DNA from: DATBFX01 sp036558305
Lineage (GTDB): Bacteria; Chloroflexota; Chloroflexia; Thermomicrobiales; UBA6265
Direction of reading: 5' to 3'
Assembly (NCBI GenBank): GCA_036558305.1
Contig: DATBFX010000417.1
Coordinates: 1-16,179, forward strand
DNA length: 16,179 nucleotides
Below, piece by piece: positions 14,507-16,179 of the stretch (the stretch's first letter is position 1; the number at the start of each line of letters is the position of its first letter). The notes under the pieces were generated by a model. The model ran no database searches, had not been told where the DNA came from, and worked only from the letters and a program-made list of their open reading frames with translations. A program made the translations under genes and the position numbers.

Positions 14507-16018
14507 TCAGGCGGATCTTCCCGATAACTTCGCGCCATCGACGAGGCGCCACTTCAGGATCTTGCCGGTGCCGTTCCTCGGCAGCGCCGCATGGAACGTT
14601 ACCTTTTGCGGCACCTTATAGGCGGCCATGCGCGCGCGACAGAAAGCGATGATCTCGTCCTCCACCGCTGCATGACCGGCGCGCAGCACCACGGCCGCAC
14701 GGACCTGCTCGCCGTTGACCGGATCCGGCACGCCATACACGGCGACCTCGGCGATCGCGGCGTGCCGGTACAGCACGTTTTCGACCTCCGCCGGATAGAC
14801 CTTGAATCCCGCAGTGTTGACCAGATCCTTGAGGCGGTCGACGACATACAAGTTGCGGTCCCCATCGAACCGGCCAACGTCGCCCGAATGGAACCACCCG
14901 TCGCGAAGCGCGTGCGTGGTCTCCTCCGTGCGGTTCCAATAGCCGAGCATCACGTTCGGTCCGCGAATGACGATCTCCCCGGGATCACCGACCGGCACGT
15001 CGCGACCGAGCGCATCGACGACCCTGATCTCGACCCCGTCGATCGGCGTTCCGACCGAACCGAGGCGGCAGCCATGGTCGCGCGTATAGCTCGCGAACGG
15101 CGACGTCTCGGTGAGGCCGTATCCCTGCGCGATCGTGCGGCCGAAGCGGGCGGCCCATCGTTGGGCGACTTGGATCGGAAGGTTCGCGGCCGCGGAGAAG
15201 AAGTAGGGGACCTTCCTAAGGTCGTATCCGGATAGGTCAGCGGCCAGGAGGCGGATGTACACCGCGGGCACGCCATAAAACTTCGTGACGTGCCCCGCGG
15301 CGATGGCAGCGAGGACCTCCTTCAGGACGAATCGGCGAAGCAGCACGATCGCCGCCCCGGCGCGGACACCGCAGTTGAGGATCGCGTTCTGCCCGAAGCA
15401 ATGGGTCAACGGGACGAAGAGGAGCAGGCCATCGTCGGCCCGGACTCCGCAGAGTCGGGCGGAGGTGTCGGCGTTGGACATCACGTTCCCGTGCGAAAGA
15501 ACAACGCCCTTGGGGACGCCGGTCGTGCCAGAGGTGTAGAGGATCGCCGCCGGGTCATCAGCGGTCAGGGCGACGGCGTCGAAGTGGGCGTCCGCTTCAT
15601 CCAGCAGCGCGGTCGCGTTGACGCATCCGGCGATCGCAACATCGTCGACGAGCACGCGGTGTCGAACGGGAGACGATCTGGGCACGTCCGTAATCAGATC
15701 GCTGCTCGTCACGACGGCGGCGGCACCGCTATCGGCGAGGACGAACCCGACCTCGTCGTGTTTCAACTGGGGATTCAGCGAAACCGCGATCGCACCGAGT
15801 TTGAGGACGCCGAAGTACCAGACAACGAAGTCGGGCGAATTGGGGAGGAACAACGCAACGCGATCCCCCCGATGCACGCCGAGCGTCCGCAGGCTGTCGG
15901 CCGCCCGGTTGGAGGCCGCGTTTAGGGCATGGTAAGTGACCGTGATCCCTTCGAACCGAAGTGCGACCCGTACGGGTATCCGTGTCGCCGCCGCCTCCAG
16001 GTTCATCGCGATGTTCAC
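14507..16018 (-). CDS. Acyl-CoA synthetase / acyl-AMP ligase (ANL superfamily, FadD-like)
   Basis: 503 residues, normal for the family. It activates a carboxylic acid with ATP to acyl-AMP and then usually to acyl-CoA. The signature motifs are complete: the phosphate loop YTSGTTGVPKG (161–171), YGLTE (300–304), GWFHSGD (374–380), DRLKD (394–398), NTAGFKVYPAEVE (401–413), and the catalytic lysine Lys486 in RNGTGK. This resembles medium/long-chain fatty-acid or aryl-acid CoA ligases; the acid cannot be assigned from sequence. The start is a GTG at 16018 overlapping the stop of the preceding gene in GTGA, with GGGAGG about 5 bases upstream; an ATG four codons later (16006) is an alternative. The LuxI/FeeM-like acyltransferase follows on the same strand, so this enzyme probably supplies its acyl donor. 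Confidence 0.93.
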   Translation of the reverse strand: MNIAMNLEAAATRIPVRVALRFEGITVTYHALNAASNRAADSLRTLGVHRGDRVALFLPNSPDFVVWYFGVLKLGAIAVSLNPQLKHDEVGFVLADSGAAAVVTSSDLITDVPRSSPVRHRVLVDDVAIAGCVNATALLDEADAHFDAVALTADDPAAILYTSGTTGVPKGVVLSHGNVMSNADTSARLCGVRADDGLLLFVPLTHCFGQNAILNCGVRAGAAIVLLRRFVLKEVLAAIAAGHVTKFYGVPAVYIRLLAADLSGYDLRKVPYFFSAAANLPIQVAQRWAARFGRTIAQGYGLTETSPFASYTRDHGCRLGSVGTPIDGVEIRVVDALGRDVPVGDPGEIVIRGPNVMLGYWNRTEETTHALRDGWFHSGDVGRFDGDRNLYVVDRLKDLVNTAGFKVYPAEVENVLYRHAAIAEVAVYGVPDPVNGEQVRAAVVLRAGHAAVEDEIIAFCRARMAAYKVPQKVTFHAALPRNGTGKILKWRLVDGAKLSGRSA

Positions 16019-16179
16019 CGTACCCTCCCATTCTGGCCCGATGCGGGGCTCACCGGCACCGCCGAACCTGCGCCAGGCCAGAGCTGGACCAGGGTCGGGG
16101 AAACGGCCGCCGCGATCGCACCACCGTCCGCGATGTCGCGCGCGATCCGCGCGATGTGGTCGTCTAATCGCTGTTCCTC
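16015..16179 (-). CDS. C-terminal end of an unidentified gene (5' part outside window)
   Basis: On the minus strand a frame is open from the window edge to a TGA at 16017–16015, giving the last 54 residues, beginning EEQRLDDHIARIARDIADGG and ending in a Ser/Pro/Gly-rich tail. The stop overlaps the ligase GTG in GTGA, the usual sign of translational coupling, which supports a real gene and an operon. The fragment is too short to assign a function; the first half looks helical. Confidence 0.6.
   Translation of the reverse strand, partial: EEQRLDDHIARIARDIADGGAIAAAVSPTLVQLWPGAGSAVPVSPASGQNGRVR

Noticed and set aside
14398..14538. Longer N-terminus for the acyltransferase, starting at 14538
   Set aside because: It would overlap the ligase end and adds a low-complexity tail; AAGGAG stands 8 bases before the ATG at 14397, where homology begins.
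1..16179. tRNA, rRNA or CRISPR arrays
   Set aside because: I saw no tRNA-like T-loop plus acceptor stem, no rRNA signature and no regularly spaced direct repeats.

Overview
The window is high-G+C DNA (well above 60% by eye) with dense genes on both strands. No single gene fixes the taxon. The mix suggests Chloroflexota, probably Thermomicrobia/Thermomicrobiales: a cyclase–STAND ATPase–TPR regulator, several lineage-type secreted proteins, a site-2 protease with CBS domains, and frequent GTG starts. This is inference from gene content.

Layout, left to right. (1) 2–2737 (+): the 3' part of a large signalling protein, with the end of a class III nucleotide cyclase domain, an NB-ARC-type ATPase and TPRs. 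(2) 2787–4298 (+): a secreted protein of unknown function. (3) 4328–4870 (-): a Tpx-type peroxiredoxin whose only cysteine is the peroxidatic one. (4) 4871–5513: a non-coding stretch with nested inverted repeats. (5) 5514–7554 (+): a two-gene operon of a glycine-rich beta-repeat (tail-fibre-like) protein and a beta-propeller-like protein. (6) 7810–8490 (-): a membrane-anchored extracytoplasmic protein. (7) 8491–8959: a non-coding stretch with a strong hairpin. (8) 8960–10096 (+): a site-2-type zinc metalloprotease with two CBS domains. (9) 10188–10283: a palindromic, MITE/REP-like element. (10) 10388–11422 (-): an exported NTF2/SnoaL-like protein, divergent from (11) 11642–13651 (+): a membrane PAS–GGDEF–EAL protein of c-di-GMP turnover. 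(12) 16179–13702 (-): an apparent operon read leftward, made of the tail of an unknown gene, an acyl-CoA/acyl-AMP ligase and a LuxI/FeeM-like N-acyltransferase.

The most distinctive part is the right-end operon. A fatty-acid-activating enzyme sits directly upstream of a GNAT-fold acyltransferase resembling acyl-homoserine-lactone and N-acyl-amino-acid synthases. That suggests a small pathway that activates a free acid and transfers the acyl group to an amine, giving an N-acylated signal or lipid. The GTGA overlap shows the ligase is probably translationally coupled to the partial upstream gene. A hairpin lies just before the acyltransferase ribosome binding site. Much of the rest is signalling or cell-envelope related, but nothing in the sequence ties these genes into one pathway.
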